DNA of 64,000 bases from Mesorhizobium shangrilense (GCF_040537815.1 NZ_JBEWSZ010000001.1:2294001-2358000); one strand, 5' to 3'; positions 28,088 to 37,938 are shown, numbered from the stretch's first letter. The notes: generated by a model not told the origin, from the sequence alone. A program made the numbers and translations.

Positions 28088-30823
28088 TTATCCGTTTTCC
28101 CTGGCCGCACGGGTCAGCAGACGCTGATAAAACAGCCCAATTCCGATCAGAACCGCACCGAGGCCGATGAAGGACAATGCCCGTAGCACCCCTTCAAGCT
28201 CCGACATATCGAACAGGAAGACCTTCAGCACTGCGACCGAAATCAGGACCGCCGATGCTATGCGCAGCACCTGCGATTTCAGCCAGACGCCGGCCGTGAG
28301 GAGTACGACGCCCATGACCAGCCACAACGCTGAATAGGTGTAGGTTTCAACCTGGCCGAGGCCACTCCAGAAGCCGATGAACTCGCCCTTGAAAAATCGC
28401 CGGACCGACAAGGTGGCATAGGCGAAGGCGAGCAACGCCGCCACCAATGCCAGCATCGCCGCATACCATTTCGGCCGCTTGTCGCGGGCGTACAGCGCCA
28501 GCCCGCCAGCAGCGACAGCCGGTAGCAGATAGGCGAGCAACAGCAGGTTGAATACCGGGATACGGCCCGTGGATTCGTCGGTGAACAGCGGATTCAACAT
28601 CGCGAAATGTTGGCCCACGATGAAGAGCACCGAGGCCACGCCCGCCGCCATCGATCCATAGCGAAGCACCGAACTGGGTTGACGCCGGTCGATTGCGATC
28701 AGGATGGCACCGGCACCGAGCGCGATCAGCGTGTAGATAGCCTGCTCGGCCAGGGACGGCGCGCCGCTGGTAATGACGCCGCCATGCATGGCGTGGCGCA
28801 CCAACATGGCGACTGTGAGCAGCGCAAACAGTGCTGCGGCCGCCTCCATCGCGAGGCGCGGCCGGCCATTGGTGGTGCGGGCAAGCTGCCAGGCAGAGAA
28901 GCCGAAGGCGAGCGCCGGGATGCCATATCCCGGCAAAAGCCAGTTGAACACTGGCGTCGTCGACAGGAACTCAGCGCCGACCACGGTCGGGTCAAACGCC
29001 ACACGGCAAAGCACCGCGATGGCCGCACCGACGGAAATCCAGCCCAGCACCGGGTAGTTACGCCAACGGGTGGCCAGCGCCGGCACGACCGCCGACGCTC
29101 CGATCATGATGGTGGTCATACCGGAACCGAACGCCATATGCAGCATCAGAAGCGCTGCAAAAGCCGCGCCGCCGAGCGCGAACGAAACAGCAGCACCGCC
29201 CTTCTTCGGCGGCGTTTCGCGGCCTGCGATCCATTCGCCGCCAACCACAAATGCCGCCACCAGCAGCGCCGCCCCAAACGCATAGCCGAAATCGCGATCG
29301 AGATTGCCGAAGGTGAACCAGAGCGAAAACAGGATCACCAGCGGCACGATGACGCCCCAGGCGGCCCAGGAAGCGGCGCGAACCGGCGCCGATGTGGCCG
29401 ATCCTCGGGCCGCCCAGAAACCGGCAAGGATGAAAAAAAGCCCCAGGACGATGCCGATCCTGAACGTCAGGGTGTCGGCGGTGACCACCGCCACGCCATT
29501 AACGATGAGATTGCCGCCGGGAAAGTCCGACGCAACGGCCGTCGGCGGTATGATGCCCAGATAGACCATGACGGCGACCAGTCCGGCGGCGTACAGAAGC
29601 GGCACCGCTCGCGTCCGGTAGAGCGCGACAGCCACCATGGCAGCGAGCAGGACGGCGCCTGGCAAGGCATCGCCGGCGATGGCGAAGGCTGGATCGACAA
29701 AGAGCGCCAGAACGCAAAGTCCGACAAACACGCCCGGGGCGACCGAAGGCCAGTCGAAACCACTGGCTTGTTCAGGCTCCACGCGGCGACCGAGCCACAC
29801 GAAGGCAAGAACGACGAGCGTGACGGCCTTGATGAACAGGATGACCGACAGGTTCGCGCCTGGTGAATCGGTCATGTAGAGCATTGTCCAGATGCCGACC
29901 CCGACAAAAGCCGCCGCCATCAGCAGCGCCCAGTCGCGCAGACGGGCTATGGCGCCGGTTGCCGCGAGAACGATGGCCAGATAACCGAACAAAGCCCATG
30001 GATTGGGTGCCTGCGAGGCAATCAGCATCGGCGTCACAATGGCACCAAGCAGGCCTATCCCCGCCAAGGCCTGGCCGTGAACAAGCGCGGCAACAATCGT
30101 TGCAATGCCGATGACCCCAAGCAGCACGAAGGCGAACGCAGGCCCGATGAAGCCGTAGACGCCATAGGCGGCATAGACGGTGCCGAACAGGATGAAAGCA
30201 CCGGCCGCCGTCAGGATCGCGGGAATATAGGCGCCGGCAATGCCTTGCACCGGCACCTTGAACCCCGTGCGGCGAATGAATTCGCTGGCGGCAACCAGCA
30301 GCAGGCCGAATATCGCGGCCATCGTCAGCCGCACGCCAGGGCCGAAAATCCCGGCTTCAATCGTGTAGCGGATCAGGAACAGGCCACCCAGTGCCAGGGC
30401 AATGCCGCCGACCCAGACCGCCCAGCGCGTGCCGAGCGCGGTTTCGACATCTGACTGGCGGGCGGCCTTCGCCGGCGCAGCCGGCTCAACAGGTCCGGGT
30501 GCCGCAGGCGCGGTCACACTCCAAGGTCCGGGCACGGCCTCGTCGGTGGTTTCATCCTCTACCACCGCGACCTGTGGTGCAGCGGTTTCGCTCGCGGGTG
30601 TCGATGCGGCGTCCGCGGCAACCGCCGCTGGCGCGTCCTCGGGCCTGCCGACATCCACGGCCTGCGCCGCCGGCTTGGCTTCGGGCAAGGTTTGCGCCCC
30701 CGAACTCACCAGACCGCGCAGTGCACCCAACTCGCGCTCGATCAAGCCGATTCGACTCTGCTGACGAGAGACGATGACGAACAGCGCAATAATGGCGACA
30801 AGGCCGATCAGGCTTTCAAACAT
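28088..30823 (-). CDS. DUF2339 large polytopic membrane protein
   Basis: A 911-residue inner-membrane protein. It starts with one transmembrane helix (LIGLVAIIALFVIVS) and a short coiled segment, then an alanine- and proline-rich linker (about residues 40-125), followed by more than twenty closely packed transmembrane helices from WAVWVGGIALALGGLFLIRY to the C-terminus. This layout is that of DUF2339. No function is known; the small charged loops and repeated helical pairs suggest a transporter or a structural membrane protein. It is transcribed toward the ECF sigma gene. Confidence 0.87.
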   Translation of the reverse strand: MFESLIGLVAIIALFVIVSRQQSRIGLIERELGALRGLVSSGAQTLPEAKPAAQAVDVGRPEDAPAAVAADAASTPASETAAPQVAVVEDETTDEAVPGPWSVTAPAAPGPVEPAAPAKAARQSDVETALGTRWAVWVGGIALALGGLFLIRYTIEAGIFGPGVRLTMAAIFGLLLVAASEFIRRTGFKVPVQGIAGAYIPAILTAAGAFILFGTVYAAYGVYGFIGPAFAFVLLGVIGIATIVAALVHGQALAGIGLLGAIVTPMLIASQAPNPWALFGYLAIVLAATGAIARLRDWALLMAAAFVGVGIWTMLYMTDSPGANLSVILFIKAVTLVVLAFVWLGRRVEPEQASGFDWPSVAPGVFVGLCVLALFVDPAFAIAGDALPGAVLLAAMVAVALYRTRAVPLLYAAGLVAVMVYLGIIPPTAVASDFPGGNLIVNGVAVVTADTLTFRIGIVLGLFFILAGFWAARGSATSAPVRAASWAAWGVIVPLVILFSLWFTFGNLDRDFGYAFGAALLVAAFVVGGEWIAGRETPPKKGGAAVSFALGGAAFAALLMLHMAFGSGMTTIMIGASAVVPALATRWRNYPVLGWISVGAAIAVLCRVAFDPTVVGAEFLSTTPVFNWLLPGYGIPALAFGFSAWQLARTTNGRPRLAMEAAAALFALLTVAMLVRHAMHGGVITSGAPSLAEQAIYTLIALGAGAILIAIDRRQPSSVLRYGSMAAGVASVLFIVGQHFAMLNPLFTDESTGRIPVFNLLLLAYLLPAVAAGGLALYARDKRPKWYAAMLALVAALLAFAYATLSVRRFFKGEFIGFWSGLGQVETYTYSALWLVMGVVLLTAGVWLKSQVLRIASAVLISVAVLKVFLFDMSELEGVLRALSFIGLGAVLIGIGLFYQRLLTRAARENG

Positions 30824-30861
30824 AACGGTTCCCCCAAACCGGACTGGCTCCCGCAGTCACG

Positions 30862-31380
30862 TCAACGTACCGCCAGATTGGCCGCAGGAAAGATCGAGCA
30901 TGTTTCGGTGCCAAAGGCTAGCAGCTTGCCGCTGGCATCCTTCAGCGTGGCTTCCGACACCGCCAGAGTGCGCCCCTTGTGAATCACCTTGCCCTCGCAC
31001 ACCACTTCGCCGGTTCCTGGCGTGATCGGCCGCGTCAGATTCACCTTGAATTCTGCCGTCGCATAGGCCTCGCCTTTTTCGAGCAGTGTCTGCACCGAGC
31101 AGCCAAGCGCCGAATCCAGCAACGTTGCGGCCCAACCACCATGCACGCCACCCAGCGGGTTCAGATGACGCTCGTTCGGCATACCGCGAAATACGGCACG
31201 TCCTTGCGACACTTCGGTGATGGCAAAGTTGAGCTGGAAGGAGATTGGCGGCGCCGGGTATTGGTTGTCGATGATGCGCTGGAGCAACTCGATGCCGGTG
31301 TATTGCAAGATATCCCGATGCGGAATGGTGCCGAGGCCGAGCATCGCGACGCGGCCGGGATAAAGTTCCACCTCGCTCAT
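30862..31380 (-). CDS. PaaI-family thioesterase (hotdog fold)
   Basis: A 172-residue single hotdog domain. [20 protein letters not shown] near residue 90 is the central helix with the PaaI-type HGG motif, followed by a beta sheet with [12 protein letters not shown]. Such proteins hydrolyse acyl- or aryl-CoA. The ATG overlaps the recO stop codon (ATGA). The substrate is unknown. Confidence 0.88.
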   Translation of the reverse strand: MSEVELYPGRVAMLGLGTIPHRDILQYTGIELLQRIIDNQYPAPPISFQLNFAITEVSQGRAVFRGMPNERHLNPLGGVHGGWAATLLDSALGCSVQTLLEKGEAYATAEFKVNLTRPITPGTGEVVCEGKVIHKGRTLAVSEATLKDASGKLLAFGTETCSIFPAANLAVR

Positions 31381-32153
31381 ACTGCGCGTTCCCCGGTTGC
31401 GGCCTCTACGGTCAAGACCTTGTGAGATGCATAGTGTTTGCGCAATGAGGCAAGGAAGCCGGCCCGTGCGCCAGGCGCCTCGATGGCACGCGGCTCGTAG
31501 ACATGCCGGACAAAGAAGAACCCTGTAAGCCGGAATGCATCTTCGATCGCCGCCGGATCGGCGCGCAGACCGGAGCCGCGCTGCAGGAAGGCGGGCAGCG
31601 CCAGCATCTTGTCGCGCCACGGTGCTCCCGCCTCGCGCGACACGGCGCGGCCGGACTTGGGCGAGACATAGGCAAGGTCGTCTCGGCTGCCGGTCGCGGC
31701 ACACTGGCTGAGGTCGAGGCCAAAGCCGAGTTCTTCCAGGATAAGGAGCTCGAACCGCGCCACCAGTTCGCCGGCCGCGTCCGCATCGTCGAGATGGGCG
31801 ATCATGACGCCAAGCGTCTCATAAAGCCCGCCATGGGCATCGCGCTCCGGCAAAAGGCGTAGATGAGCCGCCATGGTCTGCAGCCCATAAACGGCAACGG
31901 CACTGTCTATCAGCCGCGCGGCATTCATCTCGATCGCCTCGGCCTGGAACGTGCCGAGATGCTCGTCAAGGCGCGCGCGCCAGAGAAGGTCGACGCGGTT
32001 GCCGGGCTGGAGGACGGGTTGCTGCTTGCGCGAACGCCCACCGCGCACGAGGCCGAGATGCCTGCCATGCGCGCGTGTCATCACCTCGAGGATGGCGCTG
32101 GTTTCGCCATGCTTGCGGGTGCCGAGAATGATTCCCTCGTCGCGCCATTCCAT
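31377..32153 (-). CDS. recO: DNA repair protein RecO
   Basis: A 258-residue RecO with an N-terminal OB fold ([20 protein letters not shown]) and a helical C-terminal part. It helps load RecA on gapped DNA together with RecF/RecR. Some alphaproteobacteria keep recO next to era; here it is 4 kb away, separated by a porin and a decayed cluster. Its stop overlaps the thioesterase start. Confidence 0.92.
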   Translation of the reverse strand: MEWRDEGIILGTRKHGETSAILEVMTRAHGRHLGLVRGGRSRKQQPVLQPGNRVDLLWRARLDEHLGTFQAEAIEMNAARLIDSAVAVYGLQTMAAHLRLLPERDAHGGLYETLGVMIAHLDDADAAGELVARFELLILEELGFGLDLSQCAATGSRDDLAYVSPKSGRAVSREAGAPWRDKMLALPAFLQRGSGLRADPAAIEDAFRLTGFFFVRHVYEPRAIEAPGARAGFLASLRKHYASHKVLTVEAATGERAV

Positions 32154-32238
32154 GACGAGAGCTTTTCACCGCCTAGGTGGCGAAATCAAGATAGGCCTAG
32201 GTCGAGGCTGTTTGGAAATGGTGCGGCCAAACGAGACT

Positions 32239-32271
32239 GGACCGCCCGCCGCGACTGGCGGCGGGCGGTCC
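32239..32271 (-). terminator. terminator hairpin of porin 1
   Basis: A perfect 14-base stem (GGACCGCCCGCCGC) with a five-base loop lies 12 bases downstream of the porin 1 stop. The minus-strand sequence after it, AGTCTCGTTT, is only moderately T-rich. Confidence 0.7.
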
Positions 32272-32282
32272 GTTAGATCAAA

Positions 32283-33437
32283 TTAGAACGAGCGCTGGAA
32301 GCGGAGAATGCCGCCGATGTTGCTCTTCTTGGTCGCACCAGCCCATACGGAATTGAGCGGGGTGTCGTTGCCGACATTCTGGTAGTCGACTTCTGCCGTG
32401 ATCGTATAACCGGGCACGATTGTATAAGCGATGTTGGCGGCGATGCCGAGGTTCTTCCAGTCGTCATAGGAGACCTGGGCGTTGAACGACGTCTTGTTGT
32501 TGAACTTGTAGGTGCCGCCGCCCCAGATTGCCCAATTGCCGCCCCACTGCTTGTAGAAGCCGCGACCCTTGGCATTGATGGCATTGGTCGGACCGTTTAG
32601 GTTGTTGTCCGAGCCATAGCCGCCCATGACGAACAGCGACAGTTCCTTGCTGACAATCACGTCCAAACGAACCTTGCCGGCCACTTCCTCGTAGTTGCTG
32701 TCATAGGCGACGACGCCGGTGATCGCACCCCAGTCACCCTTGTACTTCAAGCCGCCGACCACATGCGGAACGTAGCTGTCGATGGAGCCAACGCTGCCAG
32801 CGCCTTCTTCGAGCGAGACTAGCCCCGACAGTCCGTTGCCTGCGTCGAAGTAGTACTGAACGACGTTGCTCTCCTGCCCGCCATACGGCACGATCGTGTC
32901 CTGGATGACGTTGCCGGCGTAGCCGACGAACGTATCGAAAGCCGTATCGTCCTTACCGACGCGCAGGCCGCCGAGCTGAATCCAGGCGTAACGCAGAGAG
33001 AGAGACTTGTTGCGGCCCTGCCAGTCGCTGCCTGCACCGAGATAGTCAGCGCTGCTGTTACCGTAGTTGAAGCGGGCCTCTGTGTAGGTCTTCAAGGTGC
33101 CGAGTTCGGTTTCCTGGCCGGTCCAGGTCTTCAGCGTGAAGCGGGTGTTCTTGTAGTAGGTCGAGTGGGTGTCACCGCGGTTCATGTGGTCGGGAACGTG
33201 GTTGACGCCATCGAACGTGCCAGCATCGCCGACGCCAATGTCATAACGGACATAGCCGCCGATGCGCAGGCAGGTCTCGGTGCCAGGAATATAGAAGTAG
33301 CCGGCGCCGTAGACGTCGCAGATCTTGACGTACTGAGCGGGTTCCGGCTCGGCGACGACGACAGCATCGGCCGCACGAGCGCCGGAGACTGCGATCATTG
33401 CCGCAGCGGAGCCGAGAAGAAGGCTCTTGATGTTCAT
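32283..33437 (-). CDS. porin, Omp2/RopA family (porin 1)
   Basis: A 384-residue outer-membrane porin with a signal peptide (MNIKSLLLGSAAAMIAVSGA, cleavage after ARA) and the Rhizobiales porin start VKICDVYGAGYFYIPGTETC, followed by a beta barrel that ends in FQRSF, with the terminal phenylalanine needed by the BAM machinery. Two cysteines (KICD and ETCLR) probably form a disulfide. It forms a general diffusion pore. It is one of three paralogues in the window and the most divergent of the three, for example in its surface loops (HNDTHSTYY region). A long upstream region (33438-34040) carries its promoter. Confidence 0.95.
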   Translation of the reverse strand: MNIKSLLLGSAAAMIAVSGARAADAVVVAEPEPAQYVKICDVYGAGYFYIPGTETCLRIGGYVRYDIGVGDAGTFDGVNHVPDHMNRGDTHSTYYKNTRFTLKTWTGQETELGTLKTYTEARFNYGNSSADYLGAGSDWQGRNKSLSLRYAWIQLGGLRVGKDDTAFDTFVGYAGNVIQDTIVPYGGQESNVVQYYFDAGNGLSGLVSLEEGAGSVGSIDSYVPHVVGGLKYKGDWGAITGVVAYDSNYEEVAGKVRLDVIVSKELSLFVMGGYGSDNNLNGPTNAINAKGRGFYKQWGGNWAIWGGGTYKFNNKTSFNAQVSYDDWKNLGIAANIAYTIVPGYTITAEVDYQNVGNDTPLNSVWAGATKKSNIGGILRFQRSF

Positions 33438-34040
33438 TTTCTGACCTCTCCAGTCATAGTTACAATTTGGCTTCGGAATTTGTGGCTGACAGCAGCATTC
33501 CCCGCCTTACCCCACGTCGAAAAAGGTTCGCATTGCGCCCCTCTTTCGGCGGCGAACATACTCACCGACCCTCAGCCTTCAATGACAAATTAGAAAATAA
33601 TCGTCGTAAAATTTACAGATTAGTTTCGTGTTGTACAAATATCACGTCACAATAGACGAATGGCACAAATGGAACACCGTAGTATTTCCTATATAATTAC
33701 TATAATCTTCTTCGGCTAAGCAATTTGTATCTACACAATTTTCCTGAATTTCAGCAAATATTAAAATCAAATTCCATAAATAGGCAACATTTTGGAATGT
33801 TTTCTCCAAATTTCGACATACAAAGAATACAAAACCAAAGGCGAATGCGGCCTGGATACCGCATGTAACACCGTCACCATACGTGGCTGTATCGGGCTGC
33901 CGCCTGACGTTGCGGCACGTCGAAAATGGATTTTGGCCATCCATTGGCGAAGGGTTTTGCCGGCAGAGCGAAACTCGTGGGAGCATTGTCGCGTTACTGG
34001 TCTGAGAACAACGCGTCCTGATCGATCAAGACACCATTCC
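33438..34040. other. AT-rich upstream region of porin 1
   Basis: About 600 bases with no supported gene. Between roughly 33590 and 33840 the sequence is much richer in A and T than the rest of the window, with many short A and T tracts, a composition expected for a regulated porin promoter or a bound nucleoid protein. The 33900-34040 part returns to high GC. Frames that cross it are not credible as protein. Confidence 0.6.
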
Positions 34041-34879
34041 GTGATCCTCGCCGCCCCGATCATCGCAATCGCCATCCCCCTTTCGCTCGTTATGACGGGC
34101 GCATGGGCCGTGGCGATTCGCCGGGGACAATCCGGATGGGTGGATGCGATATGGTCATTTGCGGTCGGCGGCGCCGGCGTTGCGGCCTCACTCTTTCCTG
34201 TTGGCGAGTGGCAACATCCGACACTCCGACAGCTTGTCGTCGCAGGGTTGGCGGCGCTCTGGTCGCTGCGACTCGGTCTGCACATTGTCGCGCGTACGAG
34301 GAAAGGTGGCGACGATCCCCGCTATGCCGCGCTTCGCGAGGAGTGGGGCAACCAATTTCGCAGCCGCCTGTTCTGGTTCCTGCAAATTCAGGCCGCTTGT
34401 GCGCTCTTGCTGGTTATCGCCATCGCCGCCGCCGCGCATAACCCCGCGCCTGCCCTTCGCTTCAGCGACTGGCTGGGCGTCCTCATCCTTGCTGTCGCCA
34501 TCTGCGGCGAAGCCGTGGCCGACAGACAACTGACGCGGTTCCGCGCCGAACCCGCCAACAAGGGTCGTGTTTGCGACGTTGGCTTCTGGGCACTTTCACG
34601 TCACCCGAATTACTTCTTTGAATGGTTGGGCTGGATTGCCTATGCGGTCGTCGCCATCGACCTCAGCGGCGCCTATCCATGGGGATGGATCGCGCTCTGC
34701 GGCCCGGCCTTCATGTACTGGCTGCTTGTCCACGTCTCCGGCATCCCACCGCTGGAATCCACATGCTGCGATCGCGCGGCGACAGCTTTCGTGCCTATCA
34801 GGCCCGCGTCAACGCATTCTGGCCTGGACCCTCAATGCCGACATCCTCCCTCCAGACGCCGAAGAGTGGGCCGACATGA
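34041..34879 (+). pseudogene. DUF1295 (steroid 5-alpha reductase-like) gene with a frameshift
   Basis: The first part reads as a DUF1295 membrane protein: several transmembrane segments and the diagnostic FWALSRHPNYFFEWLGWIA. At about 34755-34765 the frame breaks: the code for GIPPLE is followed by TCCACATG where one more base would give the expected histidine-methionine. In the shifted frame the family C-terminus MLRSRGDSFRAYQARVNAF continues to a TGA at 34877. That stop overlaps an ATG as ATGA, confirming that the shifted frame is the ancestral one. A one-base loss in a CCC run explains it. The start is uncertain (GTG at 34041). Related enzymes reduce or methylate lipids. Confidence 0.75.
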
Positions 34880-35091
34880 ACCTGATCGCTTCCGCCATCG
34901 ACACCGTCGAGCGCACGCCATTGCCGGACCCGTTGACGCGGTACGGCATACAGTTCCTGGCTGGAAGAACAAGACGCCGCCGGTCGGCCGGCTCGATGTG
35001 CATCGACGGCGATTTTGCCTGCGCCATGGCTGGCCATCCGATCGCCACCCATGTCGAGGCTTCGTCGTTTTCAGGCCCAGCGAACGCCTGA
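34876..35091 (+). pseudogene. N-terminal remnant of a cyclopropane-fatty-acid synthase-like methyltransferase
   Basis: Starts with ATG overlapping the DUF1295 stop. The 71 residues begin MNLIASAIDTVERTPLPDP and include GIQFLAGRTRRR and IDGDFACAMAGHPIATHVEA. These resemble the first 60 residues of CFA synthase-like proteins that normally run to about 400 residues. It then ends in an unrelated tail and a TGA. No SAM-binding domain follows, so the gene is a stub. Family assignment of such a short piece is tentative, but the neighbour supports it. Confidence 0.6.
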
Positions 35092-35285
35092 TCGGGTTCA
35101 CCATCGCGGGCGCCGCCTTCCTGGTCTTCACGCTCCTGCATGGGCACTATGGAGCGCCGGCGCATCTTTATACGCCGCAGGAATATGCCGCTTTCGTCAA
35201 GCTCAATGCGACAAGCGTGGGAACGCTGACCGCCTTTGTCGGGCTGCTGGTCGCAGGCTCGATCGGTGAACGCGACAACCGCTGA
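35051..35285 (+). pseudogene. small two-helix membrane protein, apparently frameshifted
   Basis: From about 35075 the frame encodes SERLIGFTIAGAAFLVFTLL and KLNATSVGTLTAFVGLLVAG, two transmembrane segments, ending at 35285. A possible start, ATG at 35051 (MSRLRRF), lies in another frame; removing one T from the TTTT at about 35069-35072 joins them into a 77-residue protein. Alternatively this is the tail of a larger deleted gene. No family is recognised. Confidence 0.45.
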
Positions 35286-35288
35286 ACG

Positions 35289-35702
35289 CTAAGCGGTCCG
35301 AGCAAGATACCGGGCGATGAGGAACCCCAACGTCGCTGCTGTACCAGACAGGACGGTTCCCCAGCAGAGATCGGCGATGGTTATCTGCACCGGCCAGTTC
35401 TTCAAGGTCGCCTGATTGGTGAGGTCGTATGTGGCATAGGCAATGAAGCCGAACACCGCGCCGTTAAGCGTGGCTGTCGCCGCACTCCCCGTTGCAAAGG
35501 CCGGCCGAATGCCGAAATAAACGATACCGCCAACATAGATCGCATAAAAGAGAATGACTGGCGCCAGGTTGAAACCATCGACGAGCATGTGACCGAGCAG
35601 CGGCCTGTAAAGCCGGCTTGCCGTCAATGTCAGCCAGATCGAATCGATGCCGAGGAACACGAGCGCCGTGGCCAGATAGGCTATCGCGTAATTTCTCAGC
35701 AA
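35289..35702 (-). CDS. DUF2177 membrane protein
   Basis: A 137-residue inner-membrane protein with four transmembrane segments (for example YLATALVFLGIDSIWLTL and MLVDGFNLAPVILFYAIYVG). The pattern matches DUF2177. A TTG start at 35702 is chosen because AGGAG lies six bases upstream; no ATG exists near. In related bacteria this gene often sits with DUF1295 and CFA-synthase genes and ECF factors, so it may be a surviving member of the decayed neighbour cluster. Confidence 0.83.
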   Translation of the reverse strand: MLRNYAIAYLATALVFLGIDSIWLTLTASRLYRPLLGHMLVDGFNLAPVILFYAIYVGGIVYFGIRPAFATGSAATATLNGAVFGFIAYATYDLTNQATLKNWPVQITIADLCWGTVLSGTAATLGFLIARYLARTA

Positions 35703-35881
35703 GCGTCTCTCCTGTGCAGGCTTTGCAGTTCCGCTGCAGGAACGGCCAGCGTGGCGATACAGTTTCGCGATACAGGCACATGACGCCCATTGCGATCGAC
35801 GGAACCACCAAAAACAGATCCTTTGCCGAAACTCCAATCGGACCGTCCGCGTATTTTTCCAGACGTGGCGAAGAGGTTGGC

Positions 35882-36262
35882 ATGAAAGCAAGGAAGATCG
35901 TTCTGGGGTTGGGCGTTCTCTGGCTGGCTGGTGCTGCTGTGGCTGCCTCGCAGCCTGACGCCAGCGGCATCTGGATGCGCGGCGATGGCAATGCAAAAGT
36001 GCGTATCGCGCCCTGTGGGTCCGATATCTGCGCAACCAATCTATGGATCAAGGATACCAGCGGTGGCGAATATGTCGGCGACAAACTGGTGATGTCAGTC
36101 AAGCCGAAATCCGCCGACACATTGGCTGGCAAGGCCTTCGATCCGAAACGTAACCTGACCTATTCGATCCAGGTCAAGGTCAGGAAGGCCAATCTCGTGA
36201 CACGTGGCTGCCTTGTTAGCGGCCTTGTCTGCAAGAATGTCAACTGGTCGCGCGCCAACTGA
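35882..36262 (+). CDS. DUF2147 secreted protein
   Basis: A 126-residue protein with a signal peptide (MKARKIVLGLGVLWLAGAA, cleavage near AAVAASQ). The mature part GIWMRGDGNAKVRIAPCG, then LWIKD and the late CLVSGLVC is the DUF2147 lipocalin-like pattern, with paired cysteines likely to be oxidised in the periplasm. Function is unknown. It converges on era. Confidence 0.87.
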   Translation: MKARKIVLGLGVLWLAGAAVAASQPDASGIWMRGDGNAKVRIAPCGSDICATNLWIKDTSGGEYVGDKLVMSVKPKSADTLAGKAFDPKRNLTYSIQVKVRKANLVTRGCLVSGLVCKNVNWSRAN

Positions 36263-36283
36263 GGCCTCGTGAGGCAGCCCGGC

Positions 36284-37216
36284 CTAGCGCGGGAACTCGA
36301 GCCCCATCTCGCGGTAGCGCTCGGGGTCGTCGCCCCAGTTCTCGCGCACCTTGACGAACAGGAACAGATGCACCTTCTGTTCAAGAATGCCCGCGATCTC
36401 CATGCGCGCGGCCTGGCCTATGGCGCGGATCGTCTCGCCCTTATGGCCAAGCACGATCTTCTTCTGGCTGTCGCGCTCGACATAGATGGTCTGGTCTATG
36501 CGCACTGAACCATCCGGCTTCTCTTCCCATTTCTCGGTCTCGATATGCGAGGAATAGGGCAATTCCTGATGCAGCCGGAGATAGAGCTTTTCGCGCGTGA
36601 TCTCCGCGGCAAGCTGGCGCATCGGAAGGTCGGAAATCTGATCCTCGGGATAGTACCAGGGGCCGGCTGGCAGTGCTGCGGCCAGATAGTCGAGCAAGTC
36701 CTTGCAGCCGGAACCGGTCAGCGCGGAAACCATGAAAGTGCGCTTGAAAGGCACTTTCTCGTTGGCTGCCGCCGACAAGGCCAGCAGCGCCTCGTGCTTG
36801 ACCCGATCGACCTTGTTGAGGATCAGCACCATCGGCTGGCGCACGTCCTTCAGCCGCTCCAGGATCGCGTCGGCGTCGCCTCGGATGCCACGCTCGGCGT
36901 CGATCAGCAGCAGCACGATATCGGCGTCCTTGGCGCCGCCCCAGGCGGTGGTCACCATCGCCGTGTCCAGCCGGCGCTTCGGCTTGAAGATGCCTGGCGT
37001 GTCGACGAAGACAATCTGCGCATTCTCATGCGTGGCGATGCCGCGCACGATCGCTCGCGTCGTCTGCACCTTGTGGGTGACGATCGACACCTTGGCGCCG
37101 ACCAGTTGGTTGACCAGCGTCGATTTCCCCGCATTGGGCGCGCCGATCAACGCGACAAAGCCGGAATGCGTGGCGGCTGCTTCCGGTACGGGAGCAGCGT
37201 CTTCGGTTGCGGTCAT
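36284..37216 (-). CDS. era: GTPase Era
   Basis: A 310-residue GTPase with G1 GAPNAGKS (about residues 26-33), G3 DTPG, G4 NKVD and a C-terminal KH domain (KIVLGHKGETIRAIGQAAR). It binds the 3' end of 16S rRNA and acts in 30S maturation. Its ATG overlaps the rnc stop codon. The order lepB-rnc-era is the alphaproteobacterial norm. Confidence 0.97.
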   Translation of the reverse strand: MTATEDAAPVPEAAATHSGFVALIGAPNAGKSTLVNQLVGAKVSIVTHKVQTTRAIVRGIATHENAQIVFVDTPGIFKPKRRLDTAMVTTAWGGAKDADIVLLLIDAERGIRGDADAILERLKDVRQPMVLILNKVDRVKHEALLALSAAANEKVPFKRTFMVSALTGSGCKDLLDYLAAALPAGPWYYPEDQISDLPMRQLAAEITREKLYLRLHQELPYSSHIETEKWEEKPDGSVRIDQTIYVERDSQKKIVLGHKGETIRAIGQAARMEIAGILEQKVHLFLFVKVRENWGDDPERYREMGLEFPR

Positions 37217-37935
37217 GCAGCGCTTCCTTGATTAAGCCAGACGCCTTCGCGCACAAGCAGTGCCGCGGCAGCGGCTTGTTCGGCCTCGCGCTTGGAACGC
37301 CCGCTGCCAGTCGCCATCTGGAAAGCGCCGACCTTGACGCTGACGGTGAAGAGCGGATCGTGGTCGGGTCCCTCGCGGCTTTCGATCTTGTAGGCGGGCA
37401 CGGCGGTTGCCGCCTGATGTGCCCATTCCTGCAGCTCGGTCTTGGCATCGCGGCGGGCAGCCCCGGTGGCTTGCGAGCGCGACTGCCAGTATTTGTGGAT
37501 GAAGGCGCGGGCCGCCTCCAGGCCACCGTCGAGATAAAGCACAGCGATCAGCGATTCCAGTGCATCAGCGCGCAGATTGACGCGTTTGCGTCCGTCGAGG
37601 CCACGCACATCGGAGCCAGCACGGATCAGTTCGGGCAAGCCGATATCCTCGGCGATTTCCGCCAAAGCCTCGGCATTGACCAATGCGTTGAGCCGAACCG
37701 ACAGTTCACCCTCAGCCGCGTCCGGAAACGCCGCCAGCAGCATGTCCGCGACAACAAGACCGAGAACGCGATCGCCGAGGAATTCAAAACGCTCGTAGTC
37801 GACCCCGGCATGGCTGCTGCGGGCGCTGGCATGTGTCAGCGCGCGCTGCAGCCGCTGGCTATCGGCAAATGTATGACCGATGCGCCGCTTGAGCTCATCG
37901 GCAAGTGCGTCCGCCGACAACCGCTTCGTGGCCAT
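37213..37935 (-). CDS. rnc: ribonuclease III
   Basis: A 240-residue endonuclease with signature ERFEFLGDRVLGLVVADML (residues 45-63) carrying the catalytic Glu and Asp, and a C-terminal double-stranded RNA-binding domain (about 165-235). It processes rRNA precursors and structured mRNA. ATG at 37935 is preferred; a GTG directly before it is possible. It starts three bases after lepB. Confidence 0.96.
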   Translation of the reverse strand: MATKRLSADALADELKRRIGHTFADSQRLQRALTHASARSSHAGVDYERFEFLGDRVLGLVVADMLLAAFPDAAEGELSVRLNALVNAEALAEIAEDIGLPELIRAGSDVRGLDGRKRVNLRADALESLIAVLYLDGGLEAARAFIHKYWQSRSQATGAARRDAKTELQEWAHQAATAVPAYKIESREGPDHDPLFTVSVKVGAFQMATGSGRSKREAEQAAAAALLVREGVWLNQGSAA

Positions 37936-37938
37936 CAC

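Noticed and set aside
28607..29866. A 419-codon plus-strand frame opposite DUF2339
   Set aside because: The translation is rich in arginine, glutamine and histidine, as expected for the antisense of a membrane protein; no fold or start supports it.
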